A stretch of 34,245 bases of DNA from Rikenellaceae bacterium (lineage in GTDB: Bacteria; Bacteroidota; Bacteroidia; Bacteroidales; UBA932): the NCBI GenBank assembly GCA_900767405.1, contig CAAFZB010000044.1, forward strand, positions 1 through 34,245, read 5' to 3'. The notes under the pieces are model-generated. The model ran no database searches and was not told where the DNA came from. It saw nothing but the letters and a program-made list of their open reading frames with translations. This document shows, piece by piece, positions 6,969 to 16,070 of the stretch. Each line of letters opens with the position of its first letter. Position 1 is the first letter of the stretch. The translations under genes and the position numbers were made by a program.

Positions 6969-7687
6969 AAGCAAAACTTATAATAAATTGCGGCTGTCGA
7001 AACCAATGCGGCAGTCTCTGTTCTAAGTCGTGAATTCCCTAAGATTACAGGCTGGAATCCGGCCGAAACGGCCAATTTTGCCTCATTTGGCGAAAAATCT
7101 CCCTCCGGACCTATCATAACAATAATGTTATTACCCTGATAGGCCTCTAATGCTTCCCTTATAGACACTCTTTTGTCCTCATTTTCGAAACACCAGGCTA
7201 TTAATTTGAGAGAATCGGCATTTTTGGAGGCTAAAATGAAGTCTTTTACACTTACAGGTTCACACACACAAGGCACCCTGGATTTGAGGGATTGCTTGGC
7301 GGCGCTCACCAGAATCTTGCGCAGTCTTTCCGTCTTGAAAACCTTCCTCTCGGACCTCTCCCCTATTACCGGAACAATCTCGTCGATTCCCATCTCGGCG
7401 GCCTTCTCGGCAAACCACTCGTAACGGTCGTTGTTTTTGGTGGGGCAGACTGCAAGTGTAAGCTTGTACGGATGCTCTCCCCAACCCCTGTGCGCCTCTT
7501 GGATGACGGCTACGGCACGGGAAGGGGAATCGTCCTTGAGCACACAGTCATACATAGTTCCCAGCCCGTCTATGACGTTGATTCTGTCCCCGGCCTTGTG
7601 CCTGAGCACCCTGACCAAATGGCCAGACTCCTCTTTGTCCAGCACAATCAGCTGTCCTTCAATATTTTGCGAATAGAATAGCTCCAT
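6965..7687 (-). CDS. rsmE: 16S rRNA (uracil-1498-N3)-methyltransferase RsmE
   Basis: RsmE methylates N3 of U1498 in 16S rRNA using S-adenosylmethionine. The 240-residue protein has an N-terminal PUA-like domain (about 1-70, with HLVRVLRHKAGD) and a SPOUT methyltransferase domain with the knot motifs IGPEGDFSPNE (192-202) and LGNSRLRTETA (216-226). It starts in a TAATG overlap with radA and ends in an ATGA overlap with the DUF5009 gene. Confidence 0.95.
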   Translation of the reverse strand: MELFYSQNIEGQLIVLDKEESGHLVRVLRHKAGDRINVIDGLGTMYDCVLKDDSPSRAVAVIQEAHRGWGEHPYKLTLAVCPTKNNDRYEWFAEKAAEMGIDEIVPVIGERSERKVFKTERLRKILVSAAKQSLKSRVPCVCEPVSVKDFILASKNADSLKLIAWCFENEDKRVSIREALEAYQGNNIIVMIGPEGDFSPNEAKLAVSAGFQPVILGNSRLRTETAALVSTAAIYYKFCL

Positions 7688-9042
7688 TACCTGAATAGTT
7701 TCTTAACCAAATCGGGGACGTCTGCCACCCGTATCTGCTCTATCCCTTCAACCTTTTCGAGCTGTTGTGAGAACTTGGAAACGTAAATTTTCCTGAAACC
7801 CAGGCGGGACGCCTCGACAATCCTCCTGTCGGTCTGGGCTACCGGGCGGATTTCGCCGCTCAAGCCCACCTCTGCGGCAAAGCAGATGTCCGAAGGTATG
7901 CAGAAATCGAAGTTCGACGACAGTATGGCGGCGATTACAGCCAGATCACAGGCAGGATCGCTTATCTTGAGTCCGCCGGCCATATTGAGGAAAACGTCCT
8001 TTTGCCCGAGACGGAACCCTGCCCTCTTCTCAAGGACCGCCAGAAGCATATTGAGACGGCGTGTATCAAAGCCGGTGGCGGAACGCTGAGCGGTGCCGTA
8101 AACGGCAGAGCTCACAAGAGCCTGGACCTCGAAGAGGAAGGCTCTTGTGCCGTCGAGCATTGCGCAGACGGCCGTTCCGCTGAGCCCCTGTCCGTGCATC
8201 GGGACCAGAAGTTCCGACGGATTCGAAACAGCCCTGAGGCCTGTGCCAGTCATCTCGAAAACGGCCAGTTCGGAGGTGCTACCAAACCTATTCTTTATAC
8301 TGCGTAAAATCCTGTAAGAGCCACGATTCTCACCCTCAAACTGAAGCACTACATCAACTATATGTTCAAGAATCTTGGGACCTGCGATATACCCGTCCTT
8401 GGTTATGTGACCTATGAGAATCACCGGCACCGAGGTTTCTTTTGCAAAGCGCAGCAGACGGGATGCGACCTCCTTTATCTGGGATACCGAACCGGCTGTT
8501 GACTCCACGCTTTCGCAGTACATTGTCTGTACCGAATCCACAATCATAAGCGAGGGATGAATCCTGCGGGCCTGGGCTATTATGCTGTCCACCGAGGTCT
8601 CGCAGTAGATGATGCAACCCGAGAGGTCTCCTCCCAGGCGTTCCGCCCTCATCTTCACCTGCCGGGCACTTTCCTCCCCGCTCACATAGAGAGTCTGCAG
8701 GTCGGGAGCCTGCAGCGGAATCTGAAGGGACATTGTGGATTTGCCTATTCCCGGCTCTCCGGCCAGAAGAACCAGGCTGCCGCCCACCATACCGCCGCCC
8801 AGTATTCTGTCCACCTCGGGATTGTGAAGACTTATCCTCTGCTCCCCTCCGTAATCTATCTCGCTGAGTTTCCGGGGTTCCGGAGCCCGGTCCGAACTGC
8901 ATCCAGCGCTCTTGCGCGGCGATTCCGAAGGAGCCTCAACCATTGTGTTCCACTCTCCGCAGGACGGGCAGCGGCCCATCCACTTGGGACTTTCGCATCC
9001 GCAGGAACTGCAGAACCAGGTTGTTTTATTCTTTGATGCCAT
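7687..9042 (-). CDS. radA: DNA repair protein RadA
   Basis: RadA is a RecA-like branch-migration ATPase that processes recombination intermediates. The 451-residue protein has an N-terminal zinc finger (C11, C14, C25, C28), Walker A GEPGIGKST (95-103), Walker B LMIVDS (165-170), the diagnostic KNRFG (250-254), and a C-terminal Lon-like domain with AEVGLSGEIRPV. First gene of the operon with rsmE; a -7 box ends exactly 4 nt upstream of its ATG. Confidence 0.96.
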   Translation of the reverse strand: MASKNKTTWFCSSCGCESPKWMGRCPSCGEWNTMVEAPSESPRKSAGCSSDRAPEPRKLSEIDYGGEQRISLHNPEVDRILGGGMVGGSLVLLAGEPGIGKSTMSLQIPLQAPDLQTLYVSGEESARQVKMRAERLGGDLSGCIIYCETSVDSIIAQARRIHPSLMIVDSVQTMYCESVESTAGSVSQIKEVASRLLRFAKETSVPVILIGHITKDGYIAGPKILEHIVDVVLQFEGENRGSYRILRSIKNRFGSTSELAVFEMTGTGLRAVSNPSELLVPMHGQGLSGTAVCAMLDGTRAFLFEVQALVSSAVYGTAQRSATGFDTRRLNMLLAVLEKRAGFRLGQKDVFLNMAGGLKISDPACDLAVIAAILSSNFDFCIPSDICFAAEVGLSGEIRPVAQTDRRIVEASRLGFRKIYVSKFSQQLEKVEGIEQIRVADVPDLVKKLFR

Positions 9043-9046
9043 AATA

Positions 9047-9054
9047 CAAAGATA
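9047..9054 (-). promoter_or_regulatory. -7 box TATCTTTG, 4 nt before radA ATG
   Basis: On the minus strand TATCTTTG is followed by TATT and then the radA ATG. The expected start site falls on or beside the A of ATG, so a leaderless radA mRNA is predicted. No -33 TTG at the standard distance. Confidence 0.5.
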
Positions 9055-9068
9055 TGCTTTAAATTTGA

Positions 9069-9076
9069 TATATTTG
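9069..9076 (+). promoter_or_regulatory. -7 box TATATTTG of the symporter gene
   Basis: TATATTTG lies 21 nt before the ATG at 9098, giving a leader of roughly 15-18 nt. It is divergent from the radA box, with only 14 bp between the two. Confidence 0.5.
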
Positions 9077-9097
9077 TACCCGATAATCTTTTTTTGG

Positions 9098-10312
9098 ATG
9101 AACGCATTTCTAAAGAATTACGGGCAGTCCCTGCTGCTTCTGGCCGGCACCGCGGTCGGAGGAGTATGCGGCATAATATTCGGCGAGGGAGCCCACGTCG
9201 TCGCTCCGGTCGGAGAGGTGTTCCTCAACATTCTCTTCACCCTCGTAGTGCCTCTTGTTTTCTTTAGCGTCGGGGATTCCATATGCAAGCTGCAAAAGCA
9301 GGGAGAGGCCGGCAAAGTCCTTGGAAAACTTCTGCTCACATTCCTTGGAATGAGCATAATTGCAGGAACAATCGCCTATCTGTTTATTCTGGTTATCAAT
9401 CCTTTTGCGAGTCTTGGCAATAGCTTTGCTTTAAGTGGCGAACAAAACGGAAACTTCGAGAAGATTCCTTTTTCACAGGCTTTGGTACAGGCCTTCAGCG
9501 TCTCCGATTTCTCTGAGCTCTTCTCCAAGAGCAGGCTGCTTCCGCTCATCATTTTCTCTACCCTGTTCGGCTTTGCCACCGCCAAGACCGGCTCTTCAAA
9601 AGTTGCGGCATTCCTGGAGCAGGGCAGCGCCGTCTTTATGAAAATGATTTCCCTGGTGATGTACATCGCACCGGTATGCCTTGGCTGCTACTTTGCCGAT
9701 ATGGTTGCCTCTCTGGGAGGCCAGCTGCTTACGGGGTATCTCAAGGCTTTCGTGATAGACGTCATCCTGGCGCTCATAGTTTTTCTTGTCATACACTCCC
9801 TGTACGTCCTCATATTCTCCGGGAAAGAAGGGCTCAAGGCCTATTGGAGCGGTATTCTGCCTCCGTCTGTGACGGCATTTGCGACCTGTTCCAGCGCCAT
9901 TGCCATCCCCGGTAACATAGAGGCTGCCAAGAAAGCGGGTGTGACACCCGCCGTGGCAGAAGCTGCAATACCTCTGGGGACCGCAATCCACAAGGACGGA
10001 AGCGTTATTGCAGGAGTTCTTAAGGTAGCATTCGTGCTGGCCATCTTCTCCCAAAGCATCGCCGGCATAGACAATGCCGTGCAAATCATAGGCATTGCCC
10101 TTTTCTCTGCAATAGTGATGGGGGCCGTGACGGGAGGAGCCGCTACCGGAGAACTGTTGATTTGCACAATGCTCGGGGTTGACCCTCAGATGGCGGGCGT
10201 CATAATAGTGCTGGGAATAATCGTAGATATGCCCAGCACCCTCATAAACTCTTCGGCGAACGTCGTGAGCGCCATCGCAGCAGACCGTTTGAACAAGCGC
10301 AAATCGCTTTAA
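9098..10312 (+). CDS. Dicarboxylate/amino acid:cation symporter (DAACS/SDF family)
   Basis: A 404-residue polytopic transporter. The re-entrant hairpin and substrate motifs are present: ATCSSAIAIP (in place of the Ser-rich SSSxATLP), PLGTAIHKDGS (PLGATINMDG equivalent) and STLINSSANVVSA near the C-terminus. The family imports dicarboxylates or acidic and neutral amino acids with Na+ or H+; the changed serine-rich hairpin leaves the substrate open. The frame extends upstream without a good start; ATG 9098 was chosen because it gives MNAFLKNYGQSLLLL as the first helix and sits behind a -7 box. The esterase gene follows after 11 nt. Confidence 0.9.
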   Translation: MNAFLKNYGQSLLLLAGTAVGGVCGIIFGEGAHVVAPVGEVFLNILFTLVVPLVFFSVGDSICKLQKQGEAGKVLGKLLLTFLGMSIIAGTIAYLFILVINPFASLGNSFALSGEQNGNFEKIPFSQALVQAFSVSDFSELFSKSRLLPLIIFSTLFGFATAKTGSSKVAAFLEQGSAVFMKMISLVMYIAPVCLGCYFADMVASLGGQLLTGYLKAFVIDVILALIVFLVIHSLYVLIFSGKEGLKAYWSGILPPSVTAFATCSSAIAIPGNIEAAKKAGVTPAVAEAAIPLGTAIHKDGSVIAGVLKVAFVLAIFSQSIAGIDNAVQIIGIALFSAIVMGAVTGGAATGELLICTMLGVDPQMAGVIIVLGIIVDMPSTLINSSANVVSAIAADRLNKRKSL

Positions 10313-10323
10313 ACCAACCCGAT

Positions 10324-11745
10324 ATGAAAAGATTCATCTGTGCTCTTTCCGCAGGAGTGCTCATTGCGGGCGTAGCCTTTGCCGATGACCTGCAGGGCGA
10401 GTTCATCAATTTCACTCTGGAGAATCCGGCAATCTATCCCGGAACCGTCCGTACCGTCCAGGTGTATGTACCCAAAGCTTATTCATCGGCCCGCCCGGCC
10501 TGCCTTACGGTAATGATGGACGGACTGCTTAACTCCGGGCTCAAGGTTATGGACGAACTTGCACAGCAGGGGAAGATGCCTCTCTGCATTTCCGTAGGGC
10601 TCATTTCAGGTAGAATCAGCGATGCTCAGGGGAATATTGTCAGGTATAACCGCAGCAACGAGTTCGACAGGATGGACGACCGTATGGCCCGGTTCATTAT
10701 GGAAGAAGTCATTCCCGAGGTATGCAAGCGTACAACATCGTCCGGAGACAGAATCGTGATATCCCCCGATGCGACCGACCACGCCATTATGGGCGGGAGC
10801 AGCGGAGGAATAACAGCATTCAACGCCGCCTTCTGCAGACCCGACCTTTTCTCAAGGGTCTACTGCTGGGTGGGAACTTTCGTCCCCTTCCGCGGAGGAG
10901 ACCAGTTCCCGGGGCTTGTAAGGAAAACCGAGCCAAGGCCCATAAGGGTTTACCTGCAGGACAATGACAAGGACAGCTGGAACCTTACCTTCGGCAGCTG
11001 GTACGAGTATAACCGCATTATGGAGAGCGCCCTTGAATTCGCAGGGTACGAGGCCGCCTTCCACTGGGACGAGGGCGGGCACAGCGGCTCAAACGCCGTG
11101 AAACTCTTCCCCGACGCCCTGCAGTTCATCTGGGACGGATGGCCTCAGGCCCCTTCCAGGGGAAAAACCGGGAACGGAACCCTCAACGCAGTGCTGGATC
11201 CCGCCAGCGACTGGACCGAATTGAACGTAGATATTCCGGAAGATGCATACCTTGCCCCTTATTCGCCGCAAGAAGTGCTCATTTGCGGGCTTAAAGAGGC
11301 AAAGACGGTATCTCCCTCGGGAAAAACGGCGACGGGCCTTAAAACGCCCGTTTTCGACCCTTATGAAGCGATTTACCCAGGAGGAGCTTTCGTCGCAACT
11401 GCGGATCCACTTTCAAACTGGGTGAAAACCGCCATACTCAAAGAGGACGGGAGCAGGGAGTTCGAACAGGAATTCTACTGGCTTCACTGCAACGGCGGAC
11501 AGATTGCTTTCGACAGCGAAGGGTACCTTTATGTGGCGACAAAAATGGGTGTCCAGCTGTGCGACCAGAACGGAAGAGTACGTGCAATACTCCCTTTGCC
11601 GTCTGGAGAGGTGTCTTCTCTTGCCTTTGCAGGCAATAACATTTTCGTTATAAGCAAAAATCGGCTATTTGTGAGGAAACTTTTACGCAGCGGGGTGGCC
11701 AACGCCTTCAAGACCCCTGCGCCAAAGAGTGAAGGACAGGGTTAG
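10324..11745 (+). CDS. Secreted enterochelin-esterase-like hydrolase with partial SMP-30-like C-terminus
   Basis: A 473-residue protein with a signal peptide (cleavage near AFA-DD, residue 20). Residues about 30-275 form an alpha/beta-hydrolase of the esterase D/enterochelin esterase type: nucleophile S159 in GGSSGG, acidic residue probably in LQDNDKDS (211-218), and H253 in EGGHSG. Residues about 290-473 resemble part of an SMP-30/gluconolactonase propeller (GGQIAFDSEGYLYVATKMGVQL, then NRLFVRKLLRSGV). That is only about half the normal propeller length. Substrate unknown; a periplasmic acyl- or sugar-ester is plausible. Its TAG overlaps the queH stop by 4 nt on the opposite strand. Confidence 0.82.
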   Translation: MKRFICALSAGVLIAGVAFADDLQGEFINFTLENPAIYPGTVRTVQVYVPKAYSSARPACLTVMMDGLLNSGLKVMDELAQQGKMPLCISVGLISGRISDAQGNIVRYNRSNEFDRMDDRMARFIMEEVIPEVCKRTTSSGDRIVISPDATDHAIMGGSSGGITAFNAAFCRPDLFSRVYCWVGTFVPFRGGDQFPGLVRKTEPRPIRVYLQDNDKDSWNLTFGSWYEYNRIMESALEFAGYEAAFHWDEGGHSGSNAVKLFPDALQFIWDGWPQAPSRGKTGNGTLNAVLDPASDWTELNVDIPEDAYLAPYSPQEVLICGLKEAKTVSPSGKTATGLKTPVFDPYEAIYPGGAFVATADPLSNWVKTAILKEDGSREFEQEFYWLHCNGGQIAFDSEGYLYVATKMGVQLCDQNGRVRAILPLPSGEVSSLAFAGNNIFVISKNRLFVRKLLRSGVANAFKTPAPKSEGQG

Positions 11746-12341
11746 ACCTCTTTTCGGGGAGAAAATTCACAGCCGCAGAACAGCTGGTTATAGAACCCGC
11801 GCTCGCGAATTATCTCCGAGCGTCTTTCCTGTAGTCCGCCCTTCCTCCAGTTCTGCGCCCAGAAGGTAACTCCCTCGACCCGGGAGCAGGCCCAGCGGCC
11901 GGCTTCATCGACCTGGGAAAGGTCCTTCCATCGGGAAGACGCCAACGAAGTGGCCAGGGCGTCGTACCCATTCTCTGCGGCATACCTTGCCGCCCTCAAC
12001 AGGCGGAATTTGAAACACTGCAGGCATCTGGCACCCCTTTCGGGTTCATTGCGCAGCCCGGGCGACCCGCAGCCCTCGAAATCTGCGCTCCCCTGCACCC
12101 AAAGACTGTGATCGTAGTCGTCATCTATGCATTCCAGGCCGTTTTCGGCTGCATACCGCCGTATTTCGTCGCGCCTTTTCTCATATTCCTGCAGCGGGGT
12201 TATGTTGGAATTGCTGAAGAATACGGCAGGTCTTATTCCGTTTTGGAGCAGGCACTCGATAATGGCCCCCGAGCAGGGAGCGCAACAGGAGTGCAGCAGA
12301 AGACGGCTGCAGGAGGCGGGCAGTTGGAGTTGCGGTATCAT
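11742..12341 (-). CDS. queH: Epoxyqueuosine reductase QueH
   Basis: QueH reduces epoxyqueuosine to queuosine in tRNA (wobble G34 of His, Asp, Asn, Tyr), replacing the cobalamin enzyme QueG. The 199-residue protein has the Cys-cluster pattern of the DUF208 family: HSCCAPCSG (C19, C20, C23), RCLQCFKFRL and a C-terminal FCGCEFS, for an Fe-S and extra metal site. It is downstream of feoAB and starts in an ATGA overlap with the FeoB-associated peptide gene, so an Fe-S enzyme sits in an iron-uptake operon. Confidence 0.93.
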   Translation of the reverse strand: MIPQLQLPASCSRLLLHSCCAPCSGAIIECLLQNGIRPAVFFSNSNITPLQEYEKRRDEIRRYAAENGLECIDDDYDHSLWVQGSADFEGCGSPGLRNEPERGARCLQCFKFRLLRAARYAAENGYDALATSLASSRWKDLSQVDEAGRWACSRVEGVTFWAQNWRKGGLQERRSEIIRERGFYNQLFCGCEFSPRKEV

Positions 12342-12478
12342 AGTTTCTTGCAGTTATCCTTGAATGAGCAGGCCTCGCAGGAAGAATTGCAGCGTCTGCG
12401 GCCCCTGAATATGAGTACAAGGGCAACAACGGCCGCCAGAACTACCGCCAGCAGTATTGCAAAGCTTGCAAGGTTCAT
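12338..12478 (-). CDS. FeoB-associated Cys-rich membrane protein
   Basis: This 46-residue protein is one N-terminal membrane helix (about residues 3-24, rich in Leu, Val and Ala), a basic patch FRGRRR and a Cys-rich tail with CNSSCEACSFKDNC (four Cys). This matches the FeoB-associated Cys-rich peptide family, a small partner of FeoB in many anaerobes. It overlaps feoAB and queH by 4 nt (ATGA) on each side, so all three are translated as a unit. A role in iron delivery or FeoB assembly is inferred from the family. Confidence 0.85.
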   Translation of the reverse strand: MNLASFAILLAVVLAAVVALVLIFRGRRRCNSSCEACSFKDNCKKL

Positions 12479-14637
12479 ATAAGCAGTGCTATTCTATAGG
12501 CCAGGAAAGCTACAACCCAGGCTACTGAGCATTGGAAGACAATCGTGATCAAAGCCCATTTTGTACCGAGCTCCCGTCTTACGGCCGCGATTGCTGCCAC
12601 ACAAGGTGTGTACAGCAGACAGAAGACCAGCATGGACACCGCCATAGGCAGGGTAAGGGTCTGCGCCACACCCAGCATTTCCATAGTGGAAACCACGCTC
12701 TCCTTGGTGAGGAATCCGGAAATGAAAGAGGTCACGACCCTCCAGTCGTCCAGGCCCAGAGGTCTGAATACAGGAGCTATCCATCCGGCGATGGCCGACA
12801 GCATACTCTGCTCTGAGTTCTCGACCATCTTGAACCCGAAGTCGAAGGTCTGCAGGAACCATATTGCCAGGGATGCCACGAATATCACCGTGAACGCTCT
12901 GCTTATGAAGTCCCAGGCCTTCTCCCAAAGCAGCCGGGCAACGCTTCGCGCCATAGGCAGCCTGTAGTTGGGCAGTTCCAGGATAAAAGGCACCGGCTGG
13001 CTTACAATCGACAGCTTGCGGCCCACAAAGGATATCACTATTCCGGTAAAAATGGACAAAGAGTAAAGGGCGACGAACACCAATGCAGCATATCCCGGGA
13101 AAAATACCGCCGAGAAGAATGCATAGATTGGTATTTTTGCCGAACAGCTCATAAAAGGCGTGAGCAGGATGGTCATTTTCCTGTCGTGCGACGAGGGCAG
13201 CGTGCGGGATGCCATAACGGCAGGCACCGAGCAGCCCAGGCCCAGCAGAAGCGGGACAATACTCCGCCCGGACAAGCCCAGCTTACGCAGCGGCTTGTCT
13301 GTCATATACGCCACTCTGGACATATATCCGCTATCCTCGAGCAAAGACAGGAAGAAAAACATCAGGACTATTATGGGCACGAAACTGAGTATGTACCCCA
13401 CTCCCCCGAAAAGGGCGTTCATAACCAGTGAATATACTGCCGGATGAACGGACGAGGCCTGCATCGCGGTCCCCGCCGCCGCGGCAAGAGAACCTATTCC
13501 CTTTGCAAGCAGTTCCTGCAGCGGGGTGCCGATGACCTGGATGCTGAGCGCCAGCACACAGAACATCACCACAAGGAAAATAGGTATTCCCGTCCACTTC
13601 CCGGTAAGGATTCGGTCCATCTTCCGGCTTCGGATGTACTCCTTGCTAAGACGAGGCTTTACAACGGTTTTCGAGCATATATCCTGTACGAATCCATACC
13701 TTACCGCAGCCATCGCCGCATCGCGGTCCAGCCCCTTCTCTTTCTGAATTCTGGAAATCTCCACTTCGCTGCAGAAATTCTGCCTTGCAGGCGCTTCTCT
13801 GTATCTGGCAACGTGAAGCACGTGTTTCATAAGCTCCTTTACGCCTTCGTTCTTTGCGGCGGCTATGGGAACCACCGGCACTCCCAGGAGCTTTTCCATA
13901 TCGTTGACCCTCACCCAACCTCCGTTTCCCCTCACCTCGTCCATCATATTGAGGGCTATCACCATTGGAACGCCAAGTTCCATAAGCTGCGTCGACAGAT
14001 ACAGGTTTCTTTCTATGTTCCCGGCATCGACGACGTTTATGATACCCTCGTATTCTCCGCCAAGGATAAAGTCGCTGGCCACCTTTTCGTCGGAAGTGAA
14101 CGGTGCCAGGGAATATAGTCCGGGCAAATCGACCACTCTGACATTTGGAGTACCTTTCAACAGGCCCTCCTTGCTTTCCATAGTGACACCCGGGAAGTTC
14201 CCTACGTGCTGGCTCTCTCCTGTGAGCTGGTTGAACAGAGCAGTCTTACCGCTGTTGTTCTGTCCCGCCAGGATAAAGCGCATCGGCGCGTCCTTGGGAA
14301 GCGCATTGCCGTCATCTTCGTGGTTGTGGTATTTTCCCTCCTCTCCAAGTCCGGGGTGAACCGAATCCTGATAAATCTCCGTAAAGGCGGGCTCAGGAAC
14401 TTCTTCTGTCAGCCTCACCTTTATGAGGGAGGCCTGGTCCAGGCGCAATGACAGGGTGTATCCGCGGATAAGAATCTCTACGGGATCCCCCATAGGGGCC
14501 TTTCCTATGACCTTCAGGGGAACTCCGGGTATCGCTCCCAGGTCGAGCAGGTGCTGACGCAGACCGCCCTCCCCGCCTACACTTTCGATAACGGCGGTAT
14601 CCCCAATGTTTATGTCACTGCAAAAAAGATCTTTCAT
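12475..14637 (-). CDS. feoB: Fused FeoA-FeoB ferrous iron transporter
   Basis: A 720-residue Fe2+ importer. Residues 1-80 are a FeoA SH3-like domain (INIGDTAVIESVGG, LLDLGAIPGVPLKV). A His/Asp-containing linker follows (KYHNHEDDGN, 102-111). Then comes the FeoB G domain: G1 GQNNSGKTAL (125-134), G3 DLPG (170-173), G4 NMMD, and the IAAAKNEG G5 region. The C-terminal part has the Gate motifs and the conserved LLGLGCSVPAVMASR. The FeoA-FeoB fusion is typical of Bacteroidota. It lies 18 nt behind an outer-membrane barrel gene, suggesting coupled envelope iron uptake. Confidence 0.95.
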   Translation of the reverse strand: MKDLFCSDINIGDTAVIESVGGEGGLRQHLLDLGAIPGVPLKVIGKAPMGDPVEILIRGYTLSLRLDQASLIKVRLTEEVPEPAFTEIYQDSVHPGLGEEGKYHNHEDDGNALPKDAPMRFILAGQNNSGKTALFNQLTGESQHVGNFPGVTMESKEGLLKGTPNVRVVDLPGLYSLAPFTSDEKVASDFILGGEYEGIINVVDAGNIERNLYLSTQLMELGVPMVIALNMMDEVRGNGGWVRVNDMEKLLGVPVVPIAAAKNEGVKELMKHVLHVARYREAPARQNFCSEVEISRIQKEKGLDRDAAMAAVRYGFVQDICSKTVVKPRLSKEYIRSRKMDRILTGKWTGIPIFLVVMFCVLALSIQVIGTPLQELLAKGIGSLAAAAGTAMQASSVHPAVYSLVMNALFGGVGYILSFVPIIVLMFFFLSLLEDSGYMSRVAYMTDKPLRKLGLSGRSIVPLLLGLGCSVPAVMASRTLPSSHDRKMTILLTPFMSCSAKIPIYAFFSAVFFPGYAALVFVALYSLSIFTGIVISFVGRKLSIVSQPVPFILELPNYRLPMARSVARLLWEKAWDFISRAFTVIFVASLAIWFLQTFDFGFKMVENSEQSMLSAIAGWIAPVFRPLGLDDWRVVTSFISGFLTKESVVSTMEMLGVAQTLTLPMAVSMLVFCLLYTPCVAAIAAVRRELGTKWALITIVFQCSVAWVVAFLAYRIALLI

Positions 14638-14655
14638 TCCTACGGGAGCGCTGTC

Positions 14656-15312
14656 CTACAACTCGAAGTTGAAGACAAGACCCAGCTGGACTCCTATGTT
14701 GTGAGTGTTGTTTTTAAGGAACAGCTCTTTGTAGAATTGATCCTTGAAACAGCGTGTCAGACCCCAGTCAAACTTGATCTCAACGCCAAGATTTTCCAAG
14801 AACATATAGCGGGCCTGCAAAGCGAGAGAGCAGCTGAAAGGCTTAAACCATTCCTTTATATTAGTAACGTTACTCTTCTGATTATTAGCCCTTGTATATT
14901 GTCTTGCGTGGAGTAAATATCCGAATTCGGGCCCGATGGAAAGGGTACATTTGCCAGCTTCGTCCACCTTGTAACCGAACAGTAAGGGAACCTGAAGATA
15001 CCCGCAATCCATCCTGTAAAGAAGAGAAGATTTCGAGAGGTCGGTATTGATGATATCTGTAATGTCGGAATAACCCTTGCCGGAATAAATGACTTCCGCT
15101 GCAATTACGAAATTGTCGTCAAACTCATATTCTGCGGTTATTCCACCGCTTATCCCGGTATGAGGGAGGACGCGTGTGCCACGTTCTACCATTGCGCCTG
15201 TAATCCAGTTCCCGCTTACGTCAATTTTTCCGCCGAGCCTGAAATCCTGGGCTCCGGCGTTGAAACAAAGCGCCAGGGACGCCAGTGCAATTGTCAAATA
15301 CTTTAATTTCAT
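14656..15312 (-). CDS. Outer-membrane beta-barrel (porin-like) protein
   Basis: A 218-residue protein with signal peptide (MKLKYLTIALASLALCFNAGA, cleaved before QDF) and alternating beta strands ending in LGLVFNFEL, the aromatic/hydrophobic ending expected for outer-membrane insertion. It resembles the OMP_b-brl_2 family of eight-strand barrels. It is the first gene of the feo operon: its TAG is 18 nt before feoAB. A role in iron passage is only inferred from this position. Confidence 0.8.
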   Translation of the reverse strand: MKLKYLTIALASLALCFNAGAQDFRLGGKIDVSGNWITGAMVERGTRVLPHTGISGGITAEYEFDDNFVIAAEVIYSGKGYSDITDIINTDLSKSSLLYRMDCGYLQVPLLFGYKVDEAGKCTLSIGPEFGYLLHARQYTRANNQKSNVTNIKEWFKPFSCSLALQARYMFLENLGVEIKFDWGLTRCFKDQFYKELFLKNNTHNIGVQLGLVFNFEL

Positions 15313-15328
15313 AATTTCTGAATTTTGA

Positions 15329-15336
15329 CAAAGTTA
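15329..15336 (-). promoter_or_regulatory. -7 box TAACTTTG of the feo operon
   Basis: On the minus strand TAACTTTG lies 16 nt before the ATG at 15312, leaving a leader of about 12 nt. No clear -33 TTG or Fur-type dyad is seen around it. Confidence 0.5.
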
Positions 15337-15366
15337 GCAATTCTTTCACAATTACCCATTTTTAGA

Positions 15367-15374
15367 TAATTTTG
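15367..15374 (+). promoter_or_regulatory. -7 box TAATTTTG of the M15 peptidase gene
   Basis: TAATTTTG lies 9 nt before the ATG at 15384, leaving a leader of only about 5 nt. It is divergent from the feo operon box, 30 bp away. Confidence 0.5.
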
Positions 15375-15383
15375 TGCCCGCTT

Positions 15384-16070
15384 ATGAAAACTATACTGCT
15401 GTCCATACTTCTGGCATTGGCCATCCATCCACAGTTCAAACCCGGAGATATAGTTCCGGACAGTTATGTGCGCTCCGTAGGGACAGACAGTTTCTTTACA
15501 TCGGAAGAAATTCCCGACAGCATCTTTTCTGTTATGACCGGCAGGTCCTACCCCGGAAACTGCACTATCCGGCGTTCCAGCCTAAGGTACATAAAGGTTC
15601 TGCACAAGAACGCAAAGGGACAGACCCTGGTAGGCGAACTCGTTGCAGGCAAGGCCATAGCGCGTGACCTGCTGGACATTTTCAAGGCCCTGTACAACGC
15701 CTCCTACCCTATCGAAAGGATGCGCCTCATAGACATCTACGATGCCAGCGACGATCTGTCGATGAAGCACAACAACTCGTCCTGCTTCAACTACAGGACC
15801 ATTGGAAACACCGGCAAGATATCGGCCCACGGGCTGGGTCTGGCCGTCGACATAAACCCTCTCTACAATCCGTACTGGAAAAAGGACAAAAGCGGAAAAG
15901 AACTTGTATCCCCCGCTGAAGGCAGGCCGTATGTGAACCGCAAGGGCTCGTTCCCATATAAGATATCGGCCGGAGACCTTTGCTGCCGGCTGTTCAAGGC
16001 TCACGGTTTCGTGTGGGGAGGAGACTGGCGTTCCTGCAAGGACTACCAGCATTTCGAGAAAAAGAACTAA
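15384..16070 (+). CDS. M15 family peptidase (D-Ala/L-Ala-D-Glu peptidase-like)
   Basis: A 228-residue protein with an N-terminal hydrophobic signal (MKTILLSILLALAI). The M15 zinc-site pattern is intact: H149 and D156 in SAHGLGLAVDIN and H223 in DYQHFE, with D220 three residues before it as the usual catalytic acid of the M15C type. M15C enzymes cut peptidoglycan stem peptides. ATG 15384 is preferred over an in-frame TTG at 15372. Its TAA overlaps the rimM stop by 4 nt. Confidence 0.85.
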   Translation: MKTILLSILLALAIHPQFKPGDIVPDSYVRSVGTDSFFTSEEIPDSIFSVMTGRSYPGNCTIRRSSLRYIKVLHKNAKGQTLVGELVAGKAIARDLLDIFKALYNASYPIERMRLIDIYDASDDLSMKHNNSSCFNYRTIGNTGKISAHGLGLAVDINPLYNPYWKKDKSGKELVSPAEGRPYVNRKGSFPYKISAGDLCCRLFKAHGFVWGGDWRSCKDYQHFEKKN

